The notes under the pieces are model-generated. The model did no database searches. It was not told the DNA's origin and saw only the letters and a program-made list of their open reading frames with translations. The translations under genes were made by a program, and so were the position numbers. From NCBI GenBank assembly GCA_023301725.1, contig JALZUD010000019.1:1-64000 (forward strand): a stretch of DNA of 64,000 bases, in the 5' to 3' direction. Of this stretch, positions 25,585 through 36,388 are shown piece after piece; positions within the stretch are counted from its first letter, which is position 1, and each line of letters begins with the position of its first letter. Source of the DNA: Granulosicoccus sp. (GTDB taxonomy: Bacteria > Pseudomonadota > Gammaproteobacteria > Granulosicoccales > Granulosicoccaceae).

Positions 25585-27144
25585 TTAATAGTTAGCGTCT
25601 GGAAAGGCGTCTTTACGCACTCTCATGTAAGCCAGTAGCGCCTCATCAGTAGCAGGATCAAGCGGTGGGGCCTCATACTCGTTGAGCATTTTCTTCCACT
25701 GTCCATTCGCGCGTTGGGCTGCATCCAGAGAGCCTTCGGATTCCCACTGCTCGAAACTGTTGTTATCCGCAATGCCAGAGCGCCAGAACGCACTCTCAAA
25801 ATTTGCCTGTGTATGAGAACAGCCCAGGAAGTGATTACCAGGTCCAACTTCGCGCAATGCATCAAGCGCCTGCCCGTTTTCGCTAAGATCTATGCCGCGC
25901 ATCAACACAGCCAACATGCTGGCCTGGTCGGCATCCATGACAAATTTCTCGTAACCCATCGCCAATCCACCTTCTAGCCATCCAGCGGTGTGCAACATAA
26001 AATTCACACCCGCCATGGCTGCAGAGTGCAGCGTATTAGCTGATTCGTAAGCCGCCTGAGCATCCGGTAGCTTGGATGAGCACAAACCACCACCACTCCT
26101 GAAAGGCACGCCCAGTCGTCTGGCAAGTGAGGCCGCAATATTCATTACCTGAGTGGGCTCTGGCGAGCCAAAGGTAGGAGCGCCTGACTGCATGGATATT
26201 GAGCTGGCGAAGGTACCAAACACCACAGGCGCACCGGGCCGAACCAGCTGTACAAATGCCATTCCAGCCAGTGCTTCAGCAAGAATCTGCGCGGCTGTGC
26301 CTACCACAGTCACAGGCGACATCGCGCCAGAGAGAATAAAGGGCGACACAATGCACCCTTGATTGGCTCGCGCATACACCTTTGCCGCGCCCAACATGGT
26401 GTCGTCAAAGGTCATGGGAGAGTTAGCGTTGATCAAATTAACGACAACGGTTTTTTCCACACCGGTTACCGGGTCGATAAAATCATCGCCAAACAGAATT
26501 TTGGCCATCGCAACCGTATCTTCGGCTCGCTCAGGCGCTGTTACAGACCCCATAAAGGGCTTGTCGGAGTATTTCATGTGCGAATACACCATGTCGAAAT
26601 GGCGCTTGTTTACTGGCAAATCGACAGGCTCACAGACTGTTCCTCCAGAATGGTGCAACGAGTTGCTCATGTACGCCAGTTTGACGAAATTCTGAAAATC
26701 CTCAATGGTGGCATAACGTCTGCCTTTATCCAGATCAAGCACAAATGGAGGGCCATAAGCTGGCACCATGACGGTGTTGTTGCCACCAATCACCACCGAG
26801 CGCGCAGCGTTACGCGCGTGCTGGGTGAACATCGCAGGTGCGCTATCTGTCACCAGTTTGCGACACAAACCACGCGGAAAACGGACGCGTTCACCCTGCA
26901 CATCGGCGCCTGCATCTCGCCACATTTGCAGCGCTTCGGCATCGTCTCGAAAATCGATGCCAATCTCTTCAAGAATGGTATCGGCGTTGTGCTCTATAAG
27001 GCTCAGACCTTCTTCACCAAGCACCTCAAACACAGGAATACCCCGTTTCACATACGCTTCTGAAGCAGCACCGGCTGCAGCTCTAGCGCGCTTAGCGTCA
27101 CGTCCGCTGCCGCGCTTACGACGCGTTGGTGGTGATGTGCTCAT
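25585..27144 (-). CDS. MttB-family corrinoid methyltransferase (trimethylamine/betaine type, no pyrrolysine)
   Basis: A 519-residue TIM-barrel methyltransferase of the trimethylamine methyltransferase superfamily (VFEVLGEEGLSLIEHNADTILEEIGIDF, SGAMSPVTVVGTAAQILAEALAGM, GAPTFGSPEP). It would transfer a methyl group from a quaternary or tertiary amine to the corrinoid protein at 11108. The frame is continuous with no internal TAG, so it is a non-pyrrolysine member, the group that includes glycine-betaine (MtgB), proline-betaine and carnitine enzymes. I start at the ATG at 27144, preceded by AAGGAA; an in-frame upstream ATG at 27195 lacks family character. The first 21 residues contain eight Arg/Lys (PPTRRKRGSGRDAKRAR), a tail outside the fold. 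Confidence 0.9.
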   Translation of the reverse strand: MSTSPPTRRKRGSGRDAKRARAAAGAASEAYVKRGIPVFEVLGEEGLSLIEHNADTILEEIGIDFRDDAEALQMWRDAGADVQGERVRFPRGLCRKLVTDSAPAMFTQHARNAARSVVIGGNNTVMVPAYGPPFVLDLDKGRRYATIEDFQNFVKLAYMSNSLHHSGGTVCEPVDLPVNKRHFDMVYSHMKYSDKPFMGSVTAPERAEDTVAMAKILFGDDFIDPVTGVEKTVVVNLINANSPMTFDDTMLGAAKVYARANQGCIVSPFILSGAMSPVTVVGTAAQILAEALAGMAFVQLVRPGAPVVFGTFASSISMQSGAPTFGSPEPTQVMNIAASLARRLGVPFRSGGGLCSSKLPDAQAAYESANTLHSAAMAGVNFMLHTAGWLEGGLAMGYEKFVMDADQASMLAVLMRGIDLSENGQALDALREVGPGNHFLGCSHTQANFESAFWRSGIADNNSFEQWESEGSLDAAQRANGQWKKMLNEYEAPPLDPATDEALLAYMRVRKDAFPDANY

Positions 27145-27300
27145 GTTGTTCCTTGTTTTGTGCCTCGGTAAGGCAATAATGGACCTGAAATGCACTCAAG
27201 CGCCTTACAGTGAACGACGCGGGCATAACACCAAACGACGTCTGGCAATGAAAAAGCGCGATCATAGCCTGCGAGCTGGCTTTATGATGGAAAATAACCG

Positions 27301-27867
27301 TTAAGTATCTTCGGTACCCACTAATGAGTAGCAGCTGCGAACAAAATTGGCCTGTGAGCGGGTTTGAATACGTCGACGGTTATCACGCCGAACCCTGCGA
27401 ATGGCCTGCTCAGGCTCTACCCCGAATTCCACCAGAATACGAGCTGCGATCATGCCAGTTCTGCCTAAGCCAGCATAACAATGGATGGCAACTCGCTCTC
27501 CGATACGCAAGGCGTGGCGGATACGCTCACCCTCTACCGCCCAGATATTCTCAAATTCCTGATTAGGGATATCCATATCAATAATCGGCAAGTGCTTCCA
27601 CCACATGCCTGCATTTTGCACAGAGGCAGGAAGGGCCTCCACTTGGTTCATCACCAGTTCATGAGGCTCCACAAGGCACAATACGCCGTTGGCTCCCCAA
27701 TCTACAATCTCATTGATGTCCGCCTGCAACATCTTTTTATTGCCTTTGGTCGGATTATCAATCCGAATACCCGGGCACGCCACCAAGCCCATGCAACCCA
27801 CTGATCCGGGCACGGGGACTGTATCTATCGTGTTGGGTGCTGGGGGTTTGCCCAATCCAAAAAGCAT
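27301..27867 (-). CDS. Tyrosine/dual-specificity phosphatase-like protein (CDKN3-type)
   Basis: A 188-residue protein with the Cys-phosphatase active-site loop HCYAGLGRTG (Cys130 nucleophile, Arg136 phosphate binding). A probable general-acid Asp lies in the IIDMDIPN loop near residues 97-99. The fold type resembles CDKN3-like phosphatases found in many proteobacteria. It may act on phosphotyrosine, phosphoinositides or small phosphorylated metabolites. It is transcribed toward the MttB gene (156-bp gap) and divergently from the homocysteine methyltransferase, so it sits inside the corrinoid locus, perhaps by chance. Confidence 0.8.
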   Translation of the reverse strand: MLFGLGKPPAPNTIDTVPVPGSVGCMGLVACPGIRIDNPTKGNKKMLQADINEIVDWGANGVLCLVEPHELVMNQVEALPASVQNAGMWWKHLPIIDMDIPNQEFENIWAVEGERIRHALRIGERVAIHCYAGLGRTGMIAARILVEFGVEPEQAIRRVRRDNRRRIQTRSQANFVRSCYSLVGTEDT

Positions 27868-28088
27868 GCTGCGTATTTAACCTTATGGCCGAAAACCAAA
27901 GAAACCTGAACGTTGCACGGCGCCTTGGATAACAGAACTCCCCGTGCATTTATTCTATCGGCTTAGATTAAGGATAGACCAGCTTAGCAACACTTACCTT
28001 TCTCATTTCGCGAGTTGTTCATAGAATCGACGTTAACTTGTTGGCGCATTTCACAAATCTACGCTCCGATTCAGGTAATCTTGCGCGC

Positions 28089-29150
28089 ATGGACAACTCT
28101 CTACAGCAGTTACTCGACGAACGCGGCGTGCTTTTGGCCGATGGCGCGACCGGAACCAATCTGTTTGCCGCAGGCTTACAAACCGGTGATGCCCCCGAAC
28201 TGTGGAACATTGATCATCCAGATCGCATTGCCGATCTGCATCGCTCCTTTGTGGAAGCTGGTTCAGATATCATTCTAACCAACAGCTTTGGCGGGACACA
28301 TTACCGTCTGGCTTTACATAATGCCTCAGATCGGGTGAACGAGCTCAATATTGCGGCGGCGCATCTGGCGCGTGAGCAAGCCGACAAAGCGCCAAAGAAG
28401 GTGCTGGTGGCGGGTTCTATGGGCCCAACTGGCGAAATACTCGAACCTAACGGCACAGTCAGTATTGCTCAGGCGCAGGCAGCGTTTGCGGAGCAAGCAC
28501 ACGCACTAGCTAAAGGTGGCGTCGATATTCTCTGGATTGAAACCATTTCATCAGCTGAAGAGATCGAGGCCGCTGTTCTGGGTGCATCAGAAGCCGGCTT
28601 GCCAATTGTTTATACCGTAAGCATCGACACTAACGGCCGCACCATGATGGGCTTGACGCCAGCTGATACGCTAAAAATAAGCACCGGGTTAAATGCGCAC
28701 ATCACAGCCATTGGCAGTAATTGCGGTGTAGGAGCATCAGAAGTCGTTGCTGCTGTATGTAACCTGAAAACAGCAGCGAAAGATTTGACCAATCAGCCTG
28801 CCTTGGTAGCTAAGGCAAACTGTGGGATACCTGACTATGTTGACGGGGAAATCGTCTACAGTGGCACACCTGAGTTGATGGCCTCTTATGCCACACTTTG
28901 TGCAGATGCTGGCGCTAGGATTATCGGAGGGTGTTGTGGAACAACACCGACTCACGTTGCAGCCATGCGACACTCTATTGATCAGTGGACAGCAGGCAGC
29001 GCATCACCTGATATATCGCGCATTGTTGAGAACCTGGGTGAATTATCACAAGGAGCCCGAGCACAAATGAACGGGGATCTCAGCGTTGCCGGTGGCTCTG
29101 CAACAGGTCGCGGCAGTCGTCGTTCAAAGCGCAGCGGCAAATCGTCATAA
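28089..29150 (+). CDS. Homocysteine S-methyltransferase family protein (BHMT-like)
   Basis: A 353-residue homocysteine-binding domain protein. The motifs are GVLLADGATGTNLF, ILTNSFGGTHYRLAL, IGSNCGVGASE with the first zinc Cys, and IIGGCCGTTPTHVAAMR with the Cys pair. It methylates homocysteine to methionine from a betaine, S-methylmethionine or the corrinoid protein. The ATG at 28089 is preferred over an in-frame TTG at 28038. It is divergent from the phosphatase and MttB genes. The C-terminus runs into a basic tail, GRGSRRSKRSGKSS, absent from ordinary BHMT but like the tails of the corrinoid proteins here, which suggests it may draw its methyl group from that corrinoid protein. Confidence 0.87.
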   Translation: MDNSLQQLLDERGVLLADGATGTNLFAAGLQTGDAPELWNIDHPDRIADLHRSFVEAGSDIILTNSFGGTHYRLALHNASDRVNELNIAAAHLAREQADKAPKKVLVAGSMGPTGEILEPNGTVSIAQAQAAFAEQAHALAKGGVDILWIETISSAEEIEAAVLGASEAGLPIVYTVSIDTNGRTMMGLTPADTLKISTGLNAHITAIGSNCGVGASEVVAAVCNLKTAAKDLTNQPALVAKANCGIPDYVDGEIVYSGTPELMASYATLCADAGARIIGGCCGTTPTHVAAMRHSIDQWTAGSASPDISRIVENLGELSQGARAQMNGDLSVAGGSATGRGSRRSKRSGKSS

Positions 29151-29224
29151 CCCTGCCTCACTCAATCCTGGTGTTGCCAAATTTAAGAACGTGCAGCTAG
29201 ATTGCACCGACTGCAAAATTTCTT

Positions 29225-29962
29225 ATGTTCACTAAAAACACTGTCCCAAATCTTGTCGCATTGGTCCTAATCCTGTGCGGCTTGTTTACAGCAGAACCGT
29301 ATCGAACCCTTCTGCTAAGCACAGGCTTATTTGCCTTGTCCGGTGCGCTGACTAACTGGCTAGCTGTTTACATGTTGTTTGACCGAGTACCAGGCTTGTA
29401 TGGTTCTGGTGTCATACCGTTGCATTTTGAAGAATTCAAAGCCGGAATTCTCAGGATGGTGCATAAAGAACTGCTGGCAAAAGACAATGTAGAGCGTTTG
29501 CTGACCGGATCGAAAGAAAGCGACGCCGATGCGCAAGGCCCAACTCTTAATCTGGCTCCGATGCTCGAAGCCGTCGATCTGGATGCCGCCTATGATCAAC
29601 TGGTCATTACAGTCAACGAATCGTCCTTTGGCTCAATGTTGTCCATGGTGGGCGGGGAAACAGCACTACAACCGCTTCGCGAGCCTTTCAAAAAGAGGAT
29701 GGGCAAATTCTTGAGCGATGCCGCAAGCTCGAAACGTGTACAAGCGCTGGTAAACGATCAAATTGCAAAAGCTGCCAGCAGTGAACACTTTGTGGCCAAA
29801 CTTGACACACTGCTGCGCGCAAGACTCGACGAACTCACCCCTGATATGGTCAAGGACATCATGCAACGCATGATCAAAAAGCACCTTGGATGGCTGGTAC
29901 TCTGGGGTGGTGTGTTCGGTGGTTTGATTGGTCTGCTAACAGGTCTGGTACAGGTTCTATAA
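29225..29962 (+). CDS. DUF445 family membrane protein
   Basis: A 245-residue protein with two N-terminal hydrophobic segments (residues 8-24 and 28-50), the DUF445 signature GALTNWLAVYMLFDRVPGLYGSG, a long helical soluble part and a C-terminal membrane helix (WLVLWGGVFGGLIGLLTGL). The family is widespread and of unknown function. It follows the homocysteine methyltransferase after 74 bases on the same strand, but there is no functional reason to link them. Confidence 0.8.
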   Translation: MFTKNTVPNLVALVLILCGLFTAEPYRTLLLSTGLFALSGALTNWLAVYMLFDRVPGLYGSGVIPLHFEEFKAGILRMVHKELLAKDNVERLLTGSKESDADAQGPTLNLAPMLEAVDLDAAYDQLVITVNESSFGSMLSMVGGETALQPLREPFKKRMGKFLSDAASSKRVQALVNDQIAKAASSEHFVAKLDTLLRARLDELTPDMVKDIMQRMIKKHLGWLVLWGGVFGGLIGLLTGLVQVL

Positions 29963-30026
29963 GGCAGTTACTGTAGTCGTGTGGTTAGTTTGATCTTATA
30001 GTTTGATTCTATAACTTGGTGCATCG

Positions 30027-30374
30027 TTAGCTCTTAACACGCAGTGGCACATCATCGAACTCAACGCCTGCCCATCCACCGCTCATAAACTGTCGGATAT
30101 TGGGATGGCTATCGCCTTCGGGGCTGCGCAAAACATCAGCGCGATAGTAAGCCCCGAATAACGACAACGTTTGCGCTTCATCGAGTTCGTGCAAACGGGC
30201 AAATGCCAGAATTTTGCACGACCCCGTGTTTTGACCCGCTTCGTTATAAAGTTCGTTGTTACGAAACCCCGTAGGAATGAAGTTGTACAGTTTATTGATC
30301 AGTGCGATGACATCAGGAAACTCAACCGTTTCGGGCTCACGTTCAAGTTGGTTCAGAAAAAATTCCATATCCAT
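30027..30374 (-). CDS. HopJ type III effector family protein (housekeeping homologue)
   Basis: A 115-residue soluble protein with the HopJ-family features FIPTGFRNNELYNEAGQNTGSCKI, LFGAYYRADVL and HPNIRQFM. The family is common in bacteria without type III secretion, so the 'effector' label should not be taken as function. It lies six bases after maeB on the same strand and is almost certainly co-transcribed with it. An alternative start is the ATG at 30368. Confidence 0.82.
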   Translation of the reverse strand: MDMEFFLNQLEREPETVEFPDVIALINKLYNFIPTGFRNNELYNEAGQNTGSCKILAFARLHELDEAQTLSLFGAYYRADVLRSPEGDSHPNIRQFMSGGWAGVEFDDVPLRVKS

Positions 30375-30380
30375 GATGAA

Positions 30381-32729
30381 TTAACTCGCTCGGCTTTTTG
30401 CCGATTTGTGATCAATTGCATCGACAGCTGCAATAGCACACAGATTAACAATACCTCGAACCGTCGTTGATTCAGTGACGATATGAGCTGGGAAATTAAG
30501 GCCCATTAGCATAGGACCAACGGGCACACCATCGCCCATCACCTTCATCATGTTGTACGTGATGTTGGCTGCATCAAGATTAGGCATGACCAGTAAGTTA
30601 GCGCTACCTTTAAAAGCTGCGTTCGGAAAAATACGCTCACGTGTTTCTGGTGACAGTGCCGCATCAGCATGCATCTCACCCTCTACCGCCAAACCCGGGT
30701 AGTTGGTAGTTATAATCTCTCTTGCCTTGCGCATTTTTTGAGCCGATTCATTGTTCCGGCTACCAAAGTTGGAATGCGACAACAAGCCCACTTTAGGCAC
30801 CATGCCAAAGCGACTTACAATGCTGGACGCCATAAATGCTGTCTCCGCAACCTCTTCCGCGGTTGGATTGACAGTAACGTGCGTGTCCGCAAGGAACACC
30901 GTCGCCTTATCAACAATCATCAACATGAGAGCAGAGACATCAGTGACATCATCTCGTATTCCAATGACATCTTCAATATGTCTCAAGTGCCTAGCGTAAG
31001 CACCTTGCGTTCCACAAACCAGCGCATCCGCCTCTCCACGACATACCATCAGGGCCGCCAGTGCGGTCATACGAGAACGAACCACGTTGCCTGCGTACTC
31101 AGGAGAAACACCTGCTCGTTGCATGATGAGATGGTAAGCCTCTTTATGCTCTTCGTGGAGCGGATTGTTGGCAGGATCTAGTACGCTGAAACCTATGCCA
31201 ACAGTTAGACGCAAACCAAGCTCCTCAATCATTGTCTCGATGACTTCGTGACGTCCGAGCAAAATAGGATGACAAATGACGTCGTCTACCAGGATTTGCA
31301 CAGCATTGAGAACCCGAGCCGATTCGCCTTCAGGCATAACGACTCGCTGAACGTCAGCTTGAGCCTGCTCAAACATGGGTTTCATGACTAGACCAGAACG
31401 GAATACAAAACTGCGAAGCTTGCGGCCATAGGCATCGAAATCTGCGATGGGCCGTGTAGCTACACCGCTGTCCATAGCAGCCTGCGCAACCCTAGGTGGA
31501 ATTTCCATCATCAGGCGTGGATCAAATGGCTTGGGTATCAAGTACTCTCGCCCAAAACGAAACGGCTTACCACCATAGGCTGCCGACACAACATCTGAAG
31601 CCTCTTTTGTGGCAATGTCGGCAATAGCCTCAACCGCCGCAACCTGCATTTCACGATTGATGACGGTAGCCCCTACATCAAGAGCGCCACGAAACAGAAA
31701 AGGGAAACACAATACGTTGTTAACCTGATTGGGGTAATCGGATCGTCCGGTCGCCATGATGGCGTCGTTTCTTACTGCATGGACAACATCAGGACTCACT
31801 TCAGGGTCAGGGTTGGCAAGTGCCAGAATGAACGGCGAATCGGCCATACGCTTGACCTGATCTCCCGACAATACATTCGGAGCAGATAAGCCCAAAAACA
31901 CATCAGCCTCACCGATAACATCATCGAGTATTCGTGCCTCAGTATCTCGAGCGAATGCCTCTTTATAGGGATCCATGTTGTCGCGCCCCTTGTACACCAC
32001 ACCATGCACATCGCATACAGTCACGTGGTTTTTATCCAGCCCCATGAAAACTAATAGATTCAGGCAAGATAACGCGGCGGCACCCGCTCCAGAACACACA
32101 AGCGTGACATCCTTAAGCTCCTTACCAGCAACTTTTAATCCATTGCGAATCGCCGCAACAACCACGATGGCGGTACCGTGCTGATCATCATGAAACACTG
32201 GGATGTTCATGCGTGCCTGAAGATTTTTCTCGATCTCGAAACACTCGGGCGCTTTGATATCTTCAAGATTGATGCCGCCAAAAGTAGGCTCTAGCAACGC
32301 TACTGCATTACAAAAAGCGTCTACATCGGTAGTGTCTAATTCCAGATCGAAACAATCTACATTGGCAAATTTTTTGAACAATACGGCCTTGCCTTCCATG
32401 ACTGGCTTTGACGCAAGTGCACCAATAGCCCCAAGGCCAAGCACAGCGGTGCCATTGGTAATAACTCCTACCAAATTGCTGCGCGCCGTTAATTCCGCAG
32501 CTTCCAGCGGATTTTCTGCAATGTGCTGACAGGCTACGGCAACGCCAGGAGAATAGGCCAAGGCAAGGTCACGTTGATTAACCATTTTCTTGGTGGCAGA
32601 TATTTCAAGCTTGCCTGGCGCTGGATACCGGTGGTAATCCAACGCGGCCTTGGCAAGTGAATCAGGAGCTGCAGCTTCTTCATGCGCCCTTTGAGGAGTG
32701 CTTTGGTCTTGGCTGGTCTTATCAGTCAT
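30381..32729 (-). CDS. maeB: NADP-dependent malic enzyme with phosphotransacetylase-like domain
   Basis: A 782-residue MaeB. The N-terminal malic enzyme half ([44 protein letters not shown]) decarboxylates malate to pyruvate. The C-terminal half is a phosphotransacetylase-like domain (about residues 445-775; [25 protein letters not shown]), usually regulatory in MaeB, responding to acetyl-CoA. The start at 32729 (MTDKTSQ) has GAGTG six bases upstream; an in-frame ATG three codons earlier is possible. A hopJ-family gene follows after six bases. Short direct repeats lie 90-140 bases upstream. Confidence 0.95.
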   Translation of the reverse strand: MTDKTSQDQSTPQRAHEEAAAPDSLAKAALDYHRYPAPGKLEISATKKMVNQRDLALAYSPGVAVACQHIAENPLEAAELTARSNLVGVITNGTAVLGLGAIGALASKPVMEGKAVLFKKFANVDCFDLELDTTDVDAFCNAVALLEPTFGGINLEDIKAPECFEIEKNLQARMNIPVFHDDQHGTAIVVVAAIRNGLKVAGKELKDVTLVCSGAGAAALSCLNLLVFMGLDKNHVTVCDVHGVVYKGRDNMDPYKEAFARDTEARILDDVIGEADVFLGLSAPNVLSGDQVKRMADSPFILALANPDPEVSPDVVHAVRNDAIMATGRSDYPNQVNNVLCFPFLFRGALDVGATVINREMQVAAVEAIADIATKEASDVVSAAYGGKPFRFGREYLIPKPFDPRLMMEIPPRVAQAAMDSGVATRPIADFDAYGRKLRSFVFRSGLVMKPMFEQAQADVQRVVMPEGESARVLNAVQILVDDVICHPILLGRHEVIETMIEELGLRLTVGIGFSVLDPANNPLHEEHKEAYHLIMQRAGVSPEYAGNVVRSRMTALAALMVCRGEADALVCGTQGAYARHLRHIEDVIGIRDDVTDVSALMLMIVDKATVFLADTHVTVNPTAEEVAETAFMASSIVSRFGMVPKVGLLSHSNFGSRNNESAQKMRKAREIITTNYPGLAVEGEMHADAALSPETRERIFPNAAFKGSANLLVMPNLDAANITYNMMKVMGDGVPVGPMLMGLNFPAHIVTESTTVRGIVNLCAIAAVDAIDHKSAKSRAS

Positions 32730-32819
32730 AAAATACACTCACAGCTGTTAATCCGGGCGGCGTTACACAACATACATCAACGGACTGGTTTTTACTCATT
32801 ATGTTCAAGTTGCATTTAC

Positions 32820-32869
32820 TTATTACCTAGAGTTATTACCCTGAATTATTACCTAGCTGAGTTACTACC
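32820..32869. repeat. Iterated TTATTACC repeats upstream of maeB
   Basis: TTATTACC occurs at 32820, 32833 and 32846 (exact 13-bp spacing) and as the variant TTACTACC at 32862. On the maeB strand they read GGTAATAA within CTAGGTAATAA-like units. They lie about 90-140 bases before the maeB start and could be clustered operator sites. Confidence 0.6.
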
Positions 32870-32987
32870 TAGATTATTCACAAAATTCATAAACTCGAAG
32901 CCTGACCACCCGGCTCGGAAAACTGATCCTGACTGAATCTTTTCCCAAGCAGAATGTGAGCGGATTGAGCAGGCGTCATTCGCAGGT

Positions 32988-34733
<1,746 letters not shown>

Positions 34734-34809
34734 TTAGCGTGGTTGGGCTGTTTTCTGGCTGGGAGGCACCTGGATAGTGGGATGCTGCGATTAGTCTGAT
34801 TTATCGAAG

Positions 34810-34871
34810 AACCCGGAATTGATCCGGTGGCCGCGCGACGATCTCCCGACTCTCTATAAAGAGGTCGGGTT
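34810..34871 (-). promoter_or_regulatory. Leucine attenuator, alternative RNA hairpins
   Basis: On the minus strand, CCCGAC pairs with GTCGGG (34864-34869 with 34845-34850), forming a 10-bp stem with one bulge that overlaps the end of the leader peptide. A second hairpin CCGGA-TCAAT-TCCGG lies at 34813-34827. AACCCG (34866-34871) can instead pair with CGGGTT (34810-34815), which excludes both. Competing structures next to a Leu-rich leader are the mark of attenuation, though no strong T-run follows the distal hairpin. Confidence 0.5.
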
Positions 34872-34904
34872 GATAAGTACTAGCAGAGGCGCGATCGCAG
34901 TCAT
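34854..34904 (-). CDS. leuL: leu operon leader peptide
   Basis: A 16-residue peptide, MTAIAPLLVLINPTSL, with Leu codons CTG, CTA, CTT and TTA plus Val and Ile codons, ending with TAG inside the first attenuator hairpin. Its ATG falls seven bases after the predicted -10, so the transcript probably begins at or within a few bases of the start codon and no ribosome site is present: a leaderless leader peptide. Ribosome stalling at the Leu codons when leucyl-tRNA is scarce would favour the alternative pairing and leuA transcription. Confidence 0.7.
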   Translation of the reverse strand: MTAIAPLLVLINPTSL

Positions 34905-34910
34905 GGCCCT

Positions 34911-34939
34911 AGGTTAGTCTGGCTAGGCAATAGGGTCAA
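34911..34939 (-). promoter_or_regulatory. Predicted sigma70 promoter of leuA
   Basis: TTGACC (34934-34939) and TAACCT (34911-34916) on the minus strand, spaced by exactly 17 bases. It would start transcription about at 34904, the A of the leader-peptide ATG. Confidence 0.65.
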
Positions 34940-35010
34940 GCCTGTTGCTGTATTTACCCACGCCATTCAGCGTGTATCGCTGTTAGACGTTGCGTGCTGT
35001 ACCGTTGTGT

Positions 35011-35298
35011 TCACTGATCAGTTTGCTCAGGTGTGGCAGGCGTCTGCAAAGCTGGCTCATCGCTGTGCTGTGTTTCCAGCAGTGGCCTGATCAGCTTCTC
35101 AAGACCGTTGGCCTTGATCTCGTACATCAGCGCAAGACGTTGCCCCAACAAACCCGCTGGGAAACCCTGTCCTTTGAACCAGACAACGTAAGGTTCCGGC
35201 AAATCAATCAGCCGCGTGCCTTTAAATCGCCCAAAAGGCATACGCATGGCGGCCGCTGCAAGCACGTCGGCGGACAGATCATTTGTCTCGTTACTCAC
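35011..35298 (-). CDS. DUF3820 family protein
   Basis: A 95-residue soluble protein with the DUF3820 core MPFGRFKGTRLIDLPEPYVVWF and GLLGQRLALMYEIKANGL. The start is GTG at 35298, immediately after the stop of the exporter gene upstream, with GGAG six bases ahead, so the two are translationally coupled. The C-terminal 25 residues are a Pro/Thr/Gln-rich tail. The function is unknown; homologues are sometimes called quorum-sensing-regulated virulence factors, without evidence here. Confidence 0.82.
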   Translation of the reverse strand: MSNETNDLSADVLAAAAMRMPFGRFKGTRLIDLPEPYVVWFKGQGFPAGLLGQRLALMYEIKANGLEKLIRPLLETQHSDEPALQTPATPEQTDQ

Positions 35299-36279
35299 TC
35301 AAGGCTCCGCAGTTCGTACTCCAAGTTTTTGTTCGAATTTGTCAGCCTCTGCTGGGCTGGTTGCAGGACCACCCGATAAACGGGTATTACGTGTTCGCAG
35401 TACAGGTTGCGTAATGGAGGCAACCAACTCACGCCATATAAACAGTAAACCAGAAAACACGATAACGGTGGCCCCTAGCAGCACAGATCTATCCACACTT
35501 TCATTGAATATCAATGAACCGTAGAACAACGCCCAAAGCATCTGACTGTATTGCATGGGTGCAACAAATTGGGCCTCAGATGCACGGTATGCCTGAATCA
35601 TCAGCGATTGTGCAATAACACTTAACACGCCCACAGCACATAAACGCAGCAAAACATCACCCAACAAAGGCACATAGACAAACATGGTTGCGATCCCAGT
35701 AACCAGTATATTGGTTAACATGGGATATAAAATCAAGGTAACGCTGTGCTCTCGCGAGCCGATTTTACGAGTCACTACAGACACGAAGGCTGTGCAGGTA
35801 GCCGCACCCAAAGCTGCCACATGACTTAATGCAAGACTGGTGCTTCCCGGCCTTAATACGATCAATACACCCGCCATCCCTAAGAAAATGGCGAACCAGC
35901 GCACCAAGCGTACACGCTCACCTAAAATCGGAATAGCCAGTAGCGTAATGAGTATAGGTGCGGCGAATATCAACGAATACACCTGAGCTAAAGGTAAATT
36001 GCCAAAAGCATAGAACACACACAGCAGGCCAATCACCGAAAACAGGCAACGTAACGCCACTAGGCGAGGCAGGTTGGGCCGAAGACTGCGCTCAGTGCCA
36101 TCGAACGCCAGGAACAATGCAAAAGGTACAAAGCTGAATAGCACCACAAAGAATACGACCTGAAATACAGGCACCCCTTCGATACTTTTTATCAAGGCAT
36201 CGTGAAGAGAAAATGTGGCGAATCCCAGAAGCGCGAATCCAACGCCCCGCATCTTGCTGTCAGCTGTAGAATCGGTCAT
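35299..36279 (-). CDS. DMT (EamA) family transporter
   Basis: A 326-residue inner-membrane protein with ten hydrophobic helices in two EamA repeats (ALLGFATFSLHDALIKSI at the start, the second repeat starting around HVAALGAATCTAFVSV). Members export or import metabolites such as amino acids, purines or riboflavin; the substrate is not predictable here. It ends in a charged cytoplasmic tail. The DUF3820 gene follows without a gap. Confidence 0.87.
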   Translation of the reverse strand: MTDSTADSKMRGVGFALLGFATFSLHDALIKSIEGVPVFQVVFFVVLFSFVPFALFLAFDGTERSLRPNLPRLVALRCLFSVIGLLCVFYAFGNLPLAQVYSLIFAAPILITLLAIPILGERVRLVRWFAIFLGMAGVLIVLRPGSTSLALSHVAALGAATCTAFVSVVTRKIGSREHSVTLILYPMLTNILVTGIATMFVYVPLLGDVLLRLCAVGVLSVIAQSLMIQAYRASEAQFVAPMQYSQMLWALFYGSLIFNESVDRSVLLGATVIVFSGLLFIWRELVASITQPVLRTRNTRLSGGPATSPAEADKFEQKLGVRTAEP

Positions 36280-36388
36280 AAATGCGGTGTTACTGTATTC
36301 ACGTTGAAATCACCAAGACGCTCATACGTGCGCAATGCTGCGTACTGAGCTCTCGTAATGAAAAATCGATAATAACTCAAGAACAGAT

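Noticed and set aside
26359..27063. 234-residue plus-strand open frame
   Set aside because: It is antisense to the well-supported MttB-family gene and has no recognisable domain; a shadow of codon bias.
25585..27144. Possible pyrrolysine-containing MttB
   Set aside because: The frame is continuous, with no in-frame TAG before the natural end, so it belongs to the non-pyrrolysine MttB group.
30027..30374. Type III secretion effector (HopJ)
   Set aside because: The family is common in bacteria without type III secretion and the gene is in an operon with maeB; the name is historical.
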